Assembly (NCBI RefSeq): GCF_027923765.1
Contig: NZ_AP026709.1
Span: 2,351,501-2,415,500 of the forward strand
Reading direction: 5' to 3'
From: Pseudodesulfovibrio nedwellii
GTDB taxonomy: Bacteria; Desulfobacterota; Desulfovibrionia; Desulfovibrionales; Desulfovibrionaceae
DNA: 64,000 bases
Shown here: one piece after another, positions 37,174 to 46,653 of the stretch
Layout: every line of letters begins with the position of its first letter
How positions within the stretch are numbered: position 1 is the stretch's first letter
Notes under the pieces: model-generated
Told to the model about the DNA's origin: nothing
Database searches by the model: none
Seen by the model: the letters and a program-made list of their open reading frames with translations, nothing else
Position numbers and translations under genes: made by a program

Positions 37174-38574
37174 ATGCCTGAGACTCGTACATATATACCT
37201 GAATTGCTGGCGCCTGCGGGCGACATGGAGAAGTTGGAAACCGCCATTTTATATGGTGCGGACGCTGTCTATCTTGGCGGCGACGGCCTAAACCTGCGTG
37301 CAGGGGCTGGCGGTTTCGACAAGGAAAGCCTTGCGCTGGGATTGGCAAAAGCCAAAAAAGCGGGCGTAAAAGCCTATTATACGTTGAACGTATACCCACG
37401 TGAATCGATGATGATGCAAGTCCATGAACAAATAGAGACTTTGGGTGAACTCCAGCCAGATGGCGTGATTGCAGCCGACCCCGGCGTGATTCGCTTATTG
37501 CGGCGTGAATTGCCCGAGATTCCGGTCCATGTTTCCACACAGGCCAACACATCCAATTCTGAATCTGTCCGTTTCTGGCGAGAAAACGGTGCCAGACGAG
37601 TCAATGTTGCTCGTGAACTCCGCTCTGGAGAATTAACGGAAATGCTCGATGCGGTTCGAAAAAAGATGCCGAACATGGAACTTGAAGTCTTTGTCCACGG
37701 TTCCATGTGCATGGCCATATCAGGCCGATGCTACATGTCCGCCCTGCTCAATGACCGTCCCGGCAACCTCGGTGAATGTTCGCACCCATGCCGCTATGAA
37801 TACCGCCCCACTTCCGTCACCTTTGAAGAACGTACCCGCCCCGGTGAAAATCTCTGGGAGATCCGCGAAGAGGGCGAAGCTCCACCGAATGATTTCACCT
37901 TTGAAACACCCTCGGAAGACTTTACTTTCGCCCCTCTTGGCGACGACGATATAAAACCCGCACCTCCGGCCGACCCGGCTTTATCCATAGCCTTGGACGC
38001 TGAACGGTGGACCAAATTTTTCGCGGCGGAAGACTTGTGTCTCCTGCATTATCTGGAATGGTTTGCACGCATGAAAGTCGCGTCCGTAAAACTGGAAGGC
38101 CGCACCAAAAGTTCTGCCTATCTCGCGCAGGTCGTGGACGCATACCGAACCGGCCTAAACGATGTCGCTGCCAACCAATTCCAAGCTGAAAAATACCTGG
38201 CCGAATTGGTCAATGCAGCGACACGCCCTTTGACCACCGGTTTCTTCGACCCACAGAATCGAGGCGCCATTGCCGAACCACCGGCCCCCGGCGAAAAACG
38301 TTCGGTTCTTGGCCGCGTTCTCGAACCGGCTGGCGATGGCAGATGGCTCATCCAGACAAAGTCACGCTGGACCACATCCGAAGATATGGAACTTCTCATC
38401 CCCGGCATGATCCGCCCCCGCCTTTCTCGCGAAGACTACGGTGTAGAAAACGATCAGGGCATTGGTCTTGACGTCTCCCACCCCGGCCAAAAAGGGCTGC
38501 TCATCTGCGACCACCCGGACATCAAACCCGGCATGTTCATCCGCAAACCTTGGGACCTCGATACAATCGAATAA
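37174..38574 (+). CDS. Peptidase U32 family protein (TrhP/YegQ-like)
   Basis: A 466-residue U32 protein. It starts with LLAPAGDMEKLETAILYGAD, typical of the family, and contains the signature LEVFVHGSMCMAISGRCYMS with further Cys (GECSHPCRYEY) for an Fe-S or metal site. YegQ/TrhP homologues hydroxylate tRNA uridine-34. It carries an acidic insert at about 220-275 (GDDDIKPAPPADP) between the Cys cluster and the C-terminal part. ATG 37174 gives the canonical N-terminus. Confidence 0.85.
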   Translation: MPETRTYIPELLAPAGDMEKLETAILYGADAVYLGGDGLNLRAGAGGFDKESLALGLAKAKKAGVKAYYTLNVYPRESMMMQVHEQIETLGELQPDGVIAADPGVIRLLRRELPEIPVHVSTQANTSNSESVRFWRENGARRVNVARELRSGELTEMLDAVRKKMPNMELEVFVHGSMCMAISGRCYMSALLNDRPGNLGECSHPCRYEYRPTSVTFEERTRPGENLWEIREEGEAPPNDFTFETPSEDFTFAPLGDDDIKPAPPADPALSIALDAERWTKFFAAEDLCLLHYLEWFARMKVASVKLEGRTKSSAYLAQVVDAYRTGLNDVAANQFQAEKYLAELVNAATRPLTTGFFDPQNRGAIAEPPAPGEKRSVLGRVLEPAGDGRWLIQTKSRWTTSEDMELLIPGMIRPRLSREDYGVENDQGIGLDVSHPGQKGLLICDHPDIKPGMFIRKPWDLDTIE

Positions 38575-38633
38575 CACCCGATCCCCCCAAACAATTCACT
38601 TCGCCGAAGGCGCACCAAAAAGTTTAGGAAATT

Positions 38634-38680
38634 CTTAAGAACCCTTTTCAAAGGGTTCTTAAGCCCCCGGAGGGACCGCC
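38634..38680. repeat. Intergenic hairpin repeat, copy B
   Basis: Perfect 13-bp stem CTTAAGAACCCTT (38634-38646) / AAGGGTTCTTAAG (38651-38663) with loop TTCA, followed by CCCCCGGAGGGACCGCCGG. It lies between convergent genes and may terminate both. The hairpin and C-rich flank resemble copy A. Confidence 0.6.
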
Positions 38681-38689
38681 GGTAGGCTT

Positions 38690-41600
38690 TTATTCTTTCC
38701 CGACATATAGTGCGTAGTAACCGCTTGGTACGACAACCAGCGTAAACAGCGTTGATGCCACCAAACCAAATATCAACGCCCATGCCAATCCCGAGAAAAT
38801 CGGGTCCAAGGTAATGGGCCACGCACCAAGCGCAGTGGTCAATGCCGTGAGCACGATGGGTCGCATACGCACCGCGCCGGACAGAATAATGGCATCTTTG
38901 AGCGGCTTGCCGTTCTTGACCTCGGTCTGAATGAAATCGATGAGTACCAATGAATTTCGGATAACAATACCACCGAGCGCAATCATTCCGATCATTGACG
39001 TTGCAGTGAAGAAGACCGGATCTCCGAATTCGCCGATCTCCCCACCCGCTATTATGTTAAGCAACCAGAATCCCGGCAAAATACCGAGCAGGGTTAACGG
39101 GATGGCCGACATGATAAGCAACGGCATGATGAATGACCCCGTCTCGGCAACAAGCAGAATGAAAATACCGAGCAATGCAGCTGCATTAGCCAACCCAAGA
39201 TCACGGAACACATCAAGAGTAATCTTCCACTCGCCTTCACCCGCCCATTCAGCACGGGTACCTAGCGGCATGGGGTTTTCCTTCAGTTGCGACTGAAGAT
39301 CAAGCACGGCCTCCCCCGGCGGGATACCTGCCGTGTCACCAAAGACATACGCTAATCGCTTCAAATTCTTATGATAAATAGGCTGCTCCGAAGAAACCTC
39401 GCGAAACCTCCCCAACTCAGCTAACGGGACCATGGCCCCGGACGCACTTTTCATGCGTAATTCGCCGAGCGTGTCAGGACCGGTCCTCAACCCGACCGGC
39501 AAAACCATGCGCACAGGCAACGGCTGCCGTTCGCGCTCCATGTGAACAGAGGCCGGGGTTGCACCGGACAGGGCCAGGCGGAGCGTATCCACCACATCAG
39601 CAGCTGTTACGCCATGCAAAGCGGCCTTTTCCTTGTCGAGAACAAAATCAACCATCATCCGATCAGTCTCGGCAGAATTATCCAAATCGACCAAACCGGG
39701 CTGGGCCGCCATAAGCGACTCCACATGCTTTGCCCCGTCGATGAGTACGGAATAATCCAGTCCTGGCCGACCATATATTTCAGCGGTCAAAGTGGAGATA
39801 ACCGGCGGACCGGGTGGCGTTTCGATAAGCTTGAGCCGCGCACCATGGCGGACAGCGATTTCATGCAAATCGTTTCGCAGTCGCAAACCAATACCGTGCG
39901 ACTGCATATCCCGCTCGGACTTGTCCGCCAAATTCACTCGAATGTCGGCTAGGTTCGAATGCTCGCGCCAGTAATAATGACGCACCATACCGTTAAAATC
40001 CATGGGGGACGGCGACCCGGTGTACGTGACGAAATTGGTCACCTCCGGTACGGATCGAAGATACGCCTCAAAATCACGTACAGTCCGATCAGACCGCTCC
40101 AGTGTCGTGCCTTCGGGCATGTCCACAAGCAGTTGAAATTCGTTTTTATTGTCAAACGGCAGCATTTTGAGTGGCACCAACCGCATAAGCACCAAACCGG
40201 CACACAAACCAAGCCCTACGAGAATGCCGCCCAGCAACAAACGGCGATTCCGGGACGATTCAAGAAACGGAATAATAACCTTGGAATACACCACGAGAAG
40301 TCGGGCGTTCACCCCCTGCTCCGAGGTTTTCCCTTCCTTGGCTTTTGCCGGGGCACGATTCCTGAGCAATAGATACGCCATCCACGGAACCACTGTCAGA
40401 GCGGCGACAGTAGAAAAGGTTACGGTCAGCGGCACATTGGCGGCCATGGGAGCCATGTATGGTCCCATCATGCCGGTGATGAAGAAAAGCGGGGTAAAAG
40501 ACACGATAATTGCCAAGGTGGACATGATGACGGGCGGCAAAACCTCTTTGACCGCATTCAACGTGGCTTCAAGCGGCGACCGAATACCCATACGAATATG
40601 CCGCTGAATATTATCTACATTGGTAATGGGATCATCCACGACAAGCCCTAATGACAAAATCAAAGCAAACAGTGTCACCCTATTGATGGTGTAGCCAAAC
40701 AAGTAATTAACAAAAAGGGCCAAGGAAAAACTCATGGGCACGGCCAGAGCCACAACAAGAGCTTCTCGCCACCCCAGCGCGAAAGCAAGCAGGGCCACAA
40801 CCGTAATGATGGCGAACAAGAGCGAAGACAACAACTCGTTGACCTTGGACTGAGCGGTTTCGCCGTAATTACGGGTGACTGTAACGGTTACACCCTCGGG
40901 CAAGATCGTCCGCTCAAGCTCCCGCACCTTTTTGATAACTGCATCCGCCACGCCTACCGCGTTGACGCCTTTTTTCTTGGCCAACCCGATGGTTACAGCT
41001 GAACGCGAAGTGCTTTCGGCTTGCTGGTCGATCTTAGCCAGATACACGTCGGAAAAACCAATCCGCGAATAACTGGTCGGTTCCTGTGGCCCGTCGATAA
41101 CATCCGCTACGTCTCGAAGGTAGACCGGCTTGTTGTTGAACACGCCCACCACAAGGGAGGCCGCATCTTCCGCATGGAGAAGAAAGGACTGACTGACCAA
41201 CTGCGTCTCAACATCACGCCTAACAAACCGCCCCGCAGAAAGTGAACGGTCTGCCCCCTTGAGTGCTGTGTAGACTTCCAACGGCGATACATTAAACCCG
41301 GCCAAACGGTCAGGGTGTACCTCCACCCGCACCTCACGACTCCGCCCGGAATGCAGGGAAACGCGGGACACATCCTCGACCTCGGCCAGTCGATGAAAAA
41401 GTTCTTCGGCCATGCGCCTCAAATCAAAATCCGAATACCGCTCTTCAAATCCAAAATCTGCATGCAGCGTCAAAGCCACAATAGGAACGTCATCGATTTC
41501 AACGGGTTTTACAACCCATCCGGCCACGATATCAGGCGCTAAATCACGGTTCTTGAGGATAGTATTATGCAACTTGATGAGCGAATCCTCACGATCCTCA

Positions 41601-41926
41601 CCGACAAAGAAACGAACCGTGACCGCTGTCATGTCCTTGGTGGAAGTTGAATAAACATACTCCACCCCATCGATCTGCCAGAGCAGCCGTTCAAGCGGAG
41701 TGGTCACAAGCTTTTCCACTTCCTCGGCACTGGCTCCCGGCACCTGCACCATGACATCTGCCATGGGAACCACAATCTGTGGTTCCTCTTCACGCGGGGT
41801 AATGAGAATGGCAGCCACTCCAAGCAGAATCGCCGCCAAAGCAACAATGATGGACATCTGTGATGTCAAAAAATATCGGACAATAGACGGCAACAAGCCT
41901 TTTACCGGAGGAGTCTCCATGCTCAT
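38690..41926 (-). CDS. RND efflux transporter permease (HAE/AcrB-like)
   Basis: A 1078-residue RND pump with the expected two-fold layout: TM1 near the N-terminus, a large periplasmic loop, and TM2-TM6 with the proton-relay motif SLGLVVDDPITNVDN in TM4, then the repeat in the second half. It exports drugs or other compounds using proton-motive force. The ATG at 41926 overlaps the stop of the fusion-protein gene (TGATG) and has GGAGG in the preceding gene; the GTG at 41929 is rejected. An outer-membrane TolC partner is not encoded nearby. Confidence 0.95.
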   Translation of the reverse strand: MSMETPPVKGLLPSIVRYFLTSQMSIIVALAAILLGVAAILITPREEEPQIVVPMADVMVQVPGASAEEVEKLVTTPLERLLWQIDGVEYVYSTSTKDMTAVTVRFFVGEDREDSLIKLHNTILKNRDLAPDIVAGWVVKPVEIDDVPIVALTLHADFGFEERYSDFDLRRMAEELFHRLAEVEDVSRVSLHSGRSREVRVEVHPDRLAGFNVSPLEVYTALKGADRSLSAGRFVRRDVETQLVSQSFLLHAEDAASLVVGVFNNKPVYLRDVADVIDGPQEPTSYSRIGFSDVYLAKIDQQAESTSRSAVTIGLAKKKGVNAVGVADAVIKKVRELERTILPEGVTVTVTRNYGETAQSKVNELLSSLLFAIITVVALLAFALGWREALVVALAVPMSFSLALFVNYLFGYTINRVTLFALILSLGLVVDDPITNVDNIQRHIRMGIRSPLEATLNAVKEVLPPVIMSTLAIIVSFTPLFFITGMMGPYMAPMAANVPLTVTFSTVAALTVVPWMAYLLLRNRAPAKAKEGKTSEQGVNARLLVVYSKVIIPFLESSRNRRLLLGGILVGLGLCAGLVLMRLVPLKMLPFDNKNEFQLLVDMPEGTTLERSDRTVRDFEAYLRSVPEVTNFVTYTGSPSPMDFNGMVRHYYWREHSNLADIRVNLADKSERDMQSHGIGLRLRNDLHEIAVRHGARLKLIETPPGPPVISTLTAEIYGRPGLDYSVLIDGAKHVESLMAAQPGLVDLDNSAETDRMMVDFVLDKEKAALHGVTAADVVDTLRLALSGATPASVHMERERQPLPVRMVLPVGLRTGPDTLGELRMKSASGAMVPLAELGRFREVSSEQPIYHKNLKRLAYVFGDTAGIPPGEAVLDLQSQLKENPMPLGTRAEWAGEGEWKITLDVFRDLGLANAAALLGIFILLVAETGSFIMPLLIMSAIPLTLLGILPGFWLLNIIAGGEIGEFGDPVFFTATSMIGMIALGGIVIRNSLVLIDFIQTEVKNGKPLKDAIILSGAVRMRPIVLTALTTALGAWPITLDPIFSGLAWALIFGLVASTLFTLVVVPSGYYALYVGKE

Positions 41927-43056
41927 CACTGGCCTCCGCCAACCGCAAGACCGACGGTTTCTCCGCCGGACAGGCCAGACAATATTTCTACCCGCTGATC
42001 GTGAACTTCACCGGTACGAACATACACCGATTGCCAGCCGGCTTCAGTCTTGACCATGACTGTTTCAAGCTGCCCGACGCGCACAACTGCGGATTCTGGT
42101 ACAAGTATGATCTCTTCTTCACCCAACGGCACCATCAACCGACCAAACATACCGGGGTACAAACCAGGGACAACAGGCAATCGAACCTGAACCAAAAAGG
42201 AACGGGTCACAGGGTCGGCCAACGGCTCAATCTCATCCACCGTTCCGACAAGCGGTTCGGTTCCGTCCAAAGCCGAAACGATCACGGATAAAGAATCACC
42301 AAGCCGCACCTGACTAATGAGAGATTCACGCACCATGGCTTCCAATTGCAGAGACCCACCGGTCTGCAAACTCAATAATTCCTTGCCCGGAAAAGCCAAA
42401 TCACCGGGTTCAGCCAACCGTTTGGCGACCTCGCCCGATTCCTGCGCTTTGATAGTGGTATATCCAAGACCGATCTCAGCCTCCTGCACCACTTTACCCG
42501 CCTCACGAGCACGTGCCTGCGCAGCAGCCACGCCCTGTTCAGCCTGTCCCAACCCTGCCTTGGCCTGAAGATAGGCAGACTCGGCTTTCTCCACTTCCTC
42601 GGCTGTGACCACCTTCTGATCGTGCAATGTACTCATACGCTTATAGGTGGACTCAGCTTTGGCAAACGCAGCCTTGGCAGCAGCCAAAACATCACGGGAC
42701 TGACTGACCATACTGGAGGCTGAAGACTCGGCCTGTCGCGAACGTTCCAGACGGGCCTGGGAAGCTCGACTATCCAATACGACCAGATCATCCCCGGCCT
42801 TGACGGTATCACCGGGGCGCACCAACACCTTAAGGACACGGCCTGTCACCTGAGCCTCGACGCGAGTGTCAGTCTTGGCCTTAACCGTCCCCACGGCCTC
42901 ATGCAGCCGAGGCAATGAAATGCGCTCGACCACGACAAAAGAGGCGGGATCATTGGCTTGACCATGCTTTACGGAAGGGGCCTCATCAGCACCGCAAGCC
43001 GACAAGCACAAGACAAGTAAAATAAATAATGAAAGACGGGATATCGTATTCTTCAT
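41926..43056 (-). CDS. RND efflux periplasmic adaptor (HlyD/AcrA-like lipoprotein)
   Basis: A 376-residue membrane-fusion protein. The signal peptide ends in lipobox LSAC (Cys about residue 21). It has a biotinyl-lipoyl half (GTVKAKTDTRVEAQVTGRVL), a long alpha-hairpin (about 100-190), a second lipoyl half and beta-barrel domains. It bridges the inner-membrane pump and an outer-membrane channel. The start at 43056 puts the signal peptide first; an in-frame ATG at 43068 adds four residues and cannot be excluded. Translationally coupled to the pump gene. Confidence 0.9.
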   Translation of the reverse strand: MKNTISRLSLFILLVLCLSACGADEAPSVKHGQANDPASFVVVERISLPRLHEAVGTVKAKTDTRVEAQVTGRVLKVLVRPGDTVKAGDDLVVLDSRASQARLERSRQAESSASSMVSQSRDVLAAAKAAFAKAESTYKRMSTLHDQKVVTAEEVEKAESAYLQAKAGLGQAEQGVAAAQARAREAGKVVQEAEIGLGYTTIKAQESGEVAKRLAEPGDLAFPGKELLSLQTGGSLQLEAMVRESLISQVRLGDSLSVIVSALDGTEPLVGTVDEIEPLADPVTRSFLVQVRLPVVPGLYPGMFGRLMVPLGEEEIILVPESAVVRVGQLETVMVKTEAGWQSVYVRTGEVHDQRVEILSGLSGGETVGLAVGGGQ

Positions 43057-43151
43057 GTGAACACGCATATCATAAGAGGGAACCTAAAGACTACAATTAA
43101 TAATGATTCCTATGGATTTCTACAGCATAGACTATGATTAAACAAAAGACG

Positions 43152-43330
43152 CAAAAAAAGTGCGCCTTGCCTATCCAGGCCATCCCCATCCGGGGCTTCA
43201 CGCGCACACTATTCTTTGCATGGTCGCGACTCGTTTCGCTGTTTTATGGTGTGAAATGGTTTAACGGACATCACCCTCCGTTGCGGTAATCCGACTATGT
43301 CATGGACCCGTCCATCTTGGGTCCTTCCGC
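43152..43330 (-). ncRNA. Candidate structured GGA-rich RNA (CsrA-titrating sRNA or 5' leader)
   Basis: On the minus strand this stretch folds into short hairpins: GGACCC/GGGTCC (43304-43324), AACGGA/TCCGTT (43263-43282), GCGA/TCGC (43226-43239), CCCC-GGAT-GGGG (43184-43195), GCCT-GGAT-AGGC (43169-43180), closed by GTGCGC/GCGCAC (43160-43207) and a run of seven Ts (43153-43159). I count eight GGA triplets in about 180 nt, two in GGAT tetraloops and one in a 9-nt loop. GGA in loops is the CsrA/RsmA site. Either a free sRNA, or a leader/attenuator ahead of the efflux operon that starts about 100 nt downstream. Confidence 0.5.
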
Positions 43331-43388
43331 TATTTTATAAATAAGCATTAATCACCTGATGTCCAGAGGTACCCAGACTTGAAAAAAG

Positions 43389-44042
43389 TTATTTAACCTG
43401 TTTGATGATGGCACCGCGTTCACGGTCAGGGACAAGCTCAAAAATACGCTGAGCTGAACCGGCAAATAAATCAAGCGGATGGTGCGAAATTACAAGGAGT
43501 TGTAACTCAAGGCGATCAGCAATTTCCCCGATAAGTTTCATGAATTTCGGAATAAGCGCGGGCTTGAGCCAACAATCCTGTTCATCAAGAACAAGGAAAG
43601 GCCGGTGCTGTTCTTCAGGCAACTGCGACAAAGCGATAAGCCGCAATCCCACAGAGAGGATATTACACACCGAGCCACCCTGACCGGTCATGATATCCTC
43701 TATCTCATCTTCCTTACCCTGATTGCGAATCTGGAATTGAATCTGGAGACGATTGTTTTTGACCTCGCGCAAAGTGGTCACGACACGATCCTGCCCCAGA
43801 ATCTCACGAATGGCGTGGGTCAAATTGGCTTCAACCTCGTCAAGAATCTTGCCAAACAAGGCCGTGGACAACTCTTCAAGCGTATCCCGAGCCTTTGGGG
43901 CGAGCGTCAAAAAATCCCGCACTCCACCAAGAGATTCACGCACGCGACCATGTTCGCCGTGCAAGGTTTCGGCCAAAGCCGATAGCCTGTCCAGACGACG
44001 CTCAGCCTCACGCAATTCGCCCCTAGCTTGCTCAAAAGGCAC
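43389..44042 (-). CDS. C-terminal half of a split Rad50/SbcC ATPase
   Basis: A 217-residue protein equal to the C-lobe of a Rad50/SbcC-type ABC ATPase. About residues 1-60 are coiled coil, followed by the ABC signature region TGQGGSVCNILSVGLR (about 116-131), Walker B FLVLDEQD (about 147, with catalytic Glu) and H-loop VISHHP (about 184). It has no Walker A, so it cannot work alone. Its GTG start shares one base with the TAG stop of the coiled-coil gene. It should pair with the Walker A half encoded at 45307-46650. Confidence 0.8.
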   Translation of the reverse strand: MPFEQARGELREAERRLDRLSALAETLHGEHGRVRESLGGVRDFLTLAPKARDTLEELSTALFGKILDEVEANLTHAIREILGQDRVVTTLREVKNNRLQIQFQIRNQGKEDEIEDIMTGQGGSVCNILSVGLRLIALSQLPEEQHRPFLVLDEQDCWLKPALIPKFMKLIGEIADRLELQLLVISHHPLDLFAGSAQRIFELVPDRERGAIIKQVK

Positions 44043-44365
44043 TACTTGCCGCCTTCCACTGCGTTTTCAACGTCCGCAAGATCGGCTTGTATTTGTTGTA
44101 TATGCAAACGATATTTTGTGACAACATCTTCATTTTGCAGTCTTTTTTCTTCCAATAACGATTGGAGTTCCTTGATGTCGCTGGTGCCGTATTCTGCCAT
44201 GGCCTGCTGTTTCAAAGTCTCCAACTGGCTCGTTAAGTTGGCCACATCCTGCTCGGTGCGCACCTTGCGGTCACGCAGTTGTTCATAGTGACGTCGCAGT
44301 TCGTTAAGCTCCTGTTCTACAGCGGAATCCCTGCTTGTCCCAGTTTGGTTGGGGTTGTTAATCAC
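44042..44365 (-). CDS. Free coiled-coil subunit of the split Rad50 operon
   Basis: A 107-residue protein, almost entirely coiled coil (for example LNELRRHYEQLRDRKVRTEQ and KYRLHIQQIQADLADVENAV). It overlaps the nuclease gene by 8 nt upstream and the C-lobe gene by one base downstream, with AGGAGG before its GTG. The best reading is part of the descending Rad50 arm made as a separate chain. No domain hit is expected beyond coiled coil. Confidence 0.7.
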   Translation of the reverse strand: MINNPNQTGTSRDSAVEQELNELRRHYEQLRDRKVRTEQDVANLTSQLETLKQQAMAEYGTSDIKELQSLLEEKRLQNEDVVTKYRLHIQQIQADLADVENAVEGGK

Positions 44366-45317
44366 TGTGTATGACCTCCTCGTAAAGTTCCCAGATGAGC
44401 TTGCCCTCCGGGGTCTGTGTACTCAGGTTTTCTTCAAGAAATTGTTTCAGGCCAGTGCCTTCATGCGTCCGTTGCCACGCAAGCCGCTCCAATCCATTGA
44501 TAAAATTGGATTCACCCTCGTCCTCATGTTCTTCGGTAGGCAGTTCCTGATCCGGGAACACCTTGTCGAACGTCTCGAATGGCACCACCCATTTCTCCAG
44601 ATCATCGCAACCGGGCGTCCAGATGGCAGCGGCAGGCTCCCGTTCCATGGAACGGCGGGTGAAAGTCAACCGCGTAATATTGCCGGGGTTGGCCCATGTG
44701 GTCTGCCCCTTGGTGATGGTCGTCTGTGGGCGGTGAATATGCCCGTTCACCAACCAGTCAATGCCGGGAAGTTCCTTGATCGTATAGGCTCGGTCAATAA
44801 ACTCCGGGAATTGAATATTATGATGCGTGAGCCAGATGACCGTATCAGGGTCATCTGGTTGACGATCATATTTCTTAGGAAGCGGGGTGCCGTCCGGGCT
44901 AGCACAGACCAAAACCTGTTCATCGTCGGTCTCAAGAATGAATTGCGGACTGCTTTCTTTCATCAGCCGGACCACTCCGGCGGCCTCCAAAACCGCAAGA
45001 GTGACATCTTCAGTAAAACGGGACTGATATTTGTCATGGTTCCCGACCAATGCCCAGACCGCTGAATCACCGGTTCTTGCCCCAAAAATCCGTATCAACT
45101 CCACAAGCATCTTGTTGGAGTTGTCACGAGGCCAGTGGAAGAGGTCTCCCAAAAGGACCGGAACCATGCCGAGAGCCTCAGCCTGGTCGAGACAGGCCTC
45201 AACCTTGTTCATGATCTGATCGAGATAACCATCAAGCCTCTGACCCGGCGGATGGTCCGCCAAATGGGGATCTGCGATGAAGAACAGACCATTGCCGTGG
45301 ATATGGTCAACCGTCAT
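44358..45317 (-). CDS. Mre11/SbcD-like metallophosphoesterase nuclease
   Basis: A 319-residue calcineurin-like phosphoesterase with the complete Mre11/SbcD motif set: ADPHLAD (Asp16, His18), GDLFHW, GNHDK, LTHHN and NGHIHRP. Family members form two-metal DNA exo/endonucleases with Rad50. The region after about residue 215 would contact the ATPase. ATG 45317 is chosen for motif position; it overlaps the ATPase N-half gene by 11 nt. Intact, so catalysis is expected. Confidence 0.85.
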   Translation of the reverse strand: MTVDHIHGNGLFFIADPHLADHPPGQRLDGYLDQIMNKVEACLDQAEALGMVPVLLGDLFHWPRDNSNKMLVELIRIFGARTGDSAVWALVGNHDKYQSRFTEDVTLAVLEAAGVVRLMKESSPQFILETDDEQVLVCASPDGTPLPKKYDRQPDDPDTVIWLTHHNIQFPEFIDRAYTIKELPGIDWLVNGHIHRPQTTITKGQTTWANPGNITRLTFTRRSMEREPAAAIWTPGCDDLEKWVVPFETFDKVFPDQELPTEEHEDEGESNFINGLERLAWQRTHEGTGLKQFLEENLSTQTPEGKLIWELYEEVIHSD

Positions 45318-46650
45318 GACGACACCCTTGATCAATGAATGTTGCAGTTGTCATATCACCACCACAGGTTGGACAGCAGCCAAGCTGTTTTATACGTTCT
45401 TCCACGGTCTCTTCAAGCTTCTTCAAGCTGTTCTCCAACTTGGATAGCCCCACATTGGCCGATTCGAGTCTTGCTGACAGATCATCCATGGCGGACAAGG
45501 TACCATCCAATCCTTCTGTTGACTCGACAGAAGGCGGCTCCACAACCTTCCGCAAGATGTTTTCCCAGCGCGATAAACGAGAACGTCGATATTGAACAGA
45601 TATAAATTCATCAATAAAAGCAGTCATATCATCTGTCGATTCAGGAGAGGGAAAGATTTCAAGATTTGCAAAAACCGTTGTCTGAACTTCAGCCTTCCGC
45701 AAACTTCGGTCCGCCGAATCCAGTTTTTGCATCAGCACAGCGAGTGCGCCCGTATTTTCAAGAGGATCAGGCTGTTGCAGTCCGTTCAAAGCCTCAGTGT
45801 TGCCTGACGCGTATGAAAGTCGACTTTTAACAGTCTTCATTGATGAGATCAATGCGTCCAACACTCTGACATCATGAGCTTTCGGAGGATCAAGAACACC
45901 ATCCAAGGTCGTCTTGCATTCTGTTTTTTTCAGGAGTGTATCAGACAGTTTTTCCTGTCTCTCAAGTATTGATTCCAGTGCCGGAATAATTTTGTCGAAG
46001 TCGATTGCGGTTTTTTCCAATTCACGAGCTGCCAAAACTTGCAAATCAATATCAGGCAAGGGGGCCAAACGATCTATAACACCTTCAATTCTTTCGGTTT
46101 GCCCCTCCAAATCACGAACCTGCCGCTTGGCGTCTGTTGTCTGACGCTTCAACAAGTTCTGCATGGCCAAAAGATGGGCGCTTTCCGTGGATGCGGCAAA
46201 AAAAGCGGCGGCGTTACTTGCAGGTTTATTCAACAAAAACACCGGTTCTCGCTGATTACCCACATGAATATCAACCGGATCGCCGGATTCAAGCTCCACC
46301 AGGTCCAATCTCAAGGCAGCCCGGATATCTTCCGGTGGAATTCTCCCGAATTTCCAATACTCTTCAGGCTCTTCGGCGCCGGGCTTCCAGAGCTCATACC
46401 CGGAGGACCGTTTCTTACGTACCCAGACAACTCTGGTTCCATCGTCAAGCTCAACACTGACCCGGGCTTCTTTGGCACCATGCCGAATGTTGTGGCTCGG
46501 CACGGGATTAGTTGCCAGACAGCGCAACGCCTCCACCACAGCGGATTTTCCGGTATTATTTCGGCCGGTCAGGATGGTCAGACCACTCCCGAGTTCCAAC
46601 TCGGTATGCTCATGAGCCATAAAGTTATCGATTATGATTTTTTTAATCAT
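45307..46650 (-). CDS. N-terminal half of a split Rad50/SbcC ATPase with CxxC hook
   Basis: A 447-residue protein: the N-lobe of a Rad50/SbcC ATPase (IDNFMAHEHTELELGSGLTI, Walker A GRNNTGKS at about 29-36), then a Q-loop region, then a long coiled coil (about 160-420), ending at a zinc-hook-like CCPTCGGD (about 427) only some 15 residues before the stop. There is no signature motif, Walker B or H-loop. The break therefore falls just after the hook, and the remaining half comes from downstream genes. It begins 3 nt after the stop of the upstream Cys-rich gene. Confidence 0.85.
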   Translation of the reverse strand: MIKKIIIDNFMAHEHTELELGSGLTILTGRNNTGKSAVVEALRCLATNPVPSHNIRHGAKEARVSVELDDGTRVVWVRKKRSSGYELWKPGAEEPEEYWKFGRIPPEDIRAALRLDLVELESGDPVDIHVGNQREPVFLLNKPASNAAAFFAASTESAHLLAMQNLLKRQTTDAKRQVRDLEGQTERIEGVIDRLAPLPDIDLQVLAARELEKTAIDFDKIIPALESILERQEKLSDTLLKKTECKTTLDGVLDPPKAHDVRVLDALISSMKTVKSRLSYASGNTEALNGLQQPDPLENTGALAVLMQKLDSADRSLRKAEVQTTVFANLEIFPSPESTDDMTAFIDEFISVQYRRSRLSRWENILRKVVEPPSVESTEGLDGTLSAMDDLSARLESANVGLSKLENSLKKLEETVEERIKQLGCCPTCGGDMTTATFIDQGCRHDG

Positions 46651-46653
46651 TAT

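Noticed and set aside
43152..43330. 6S RNA, SRP RNA, RNase P RNA or a known riboswitch
   Set aside because: None of the conserved cores of these RNAs was found; only the GGA-loop hairpins stand out.
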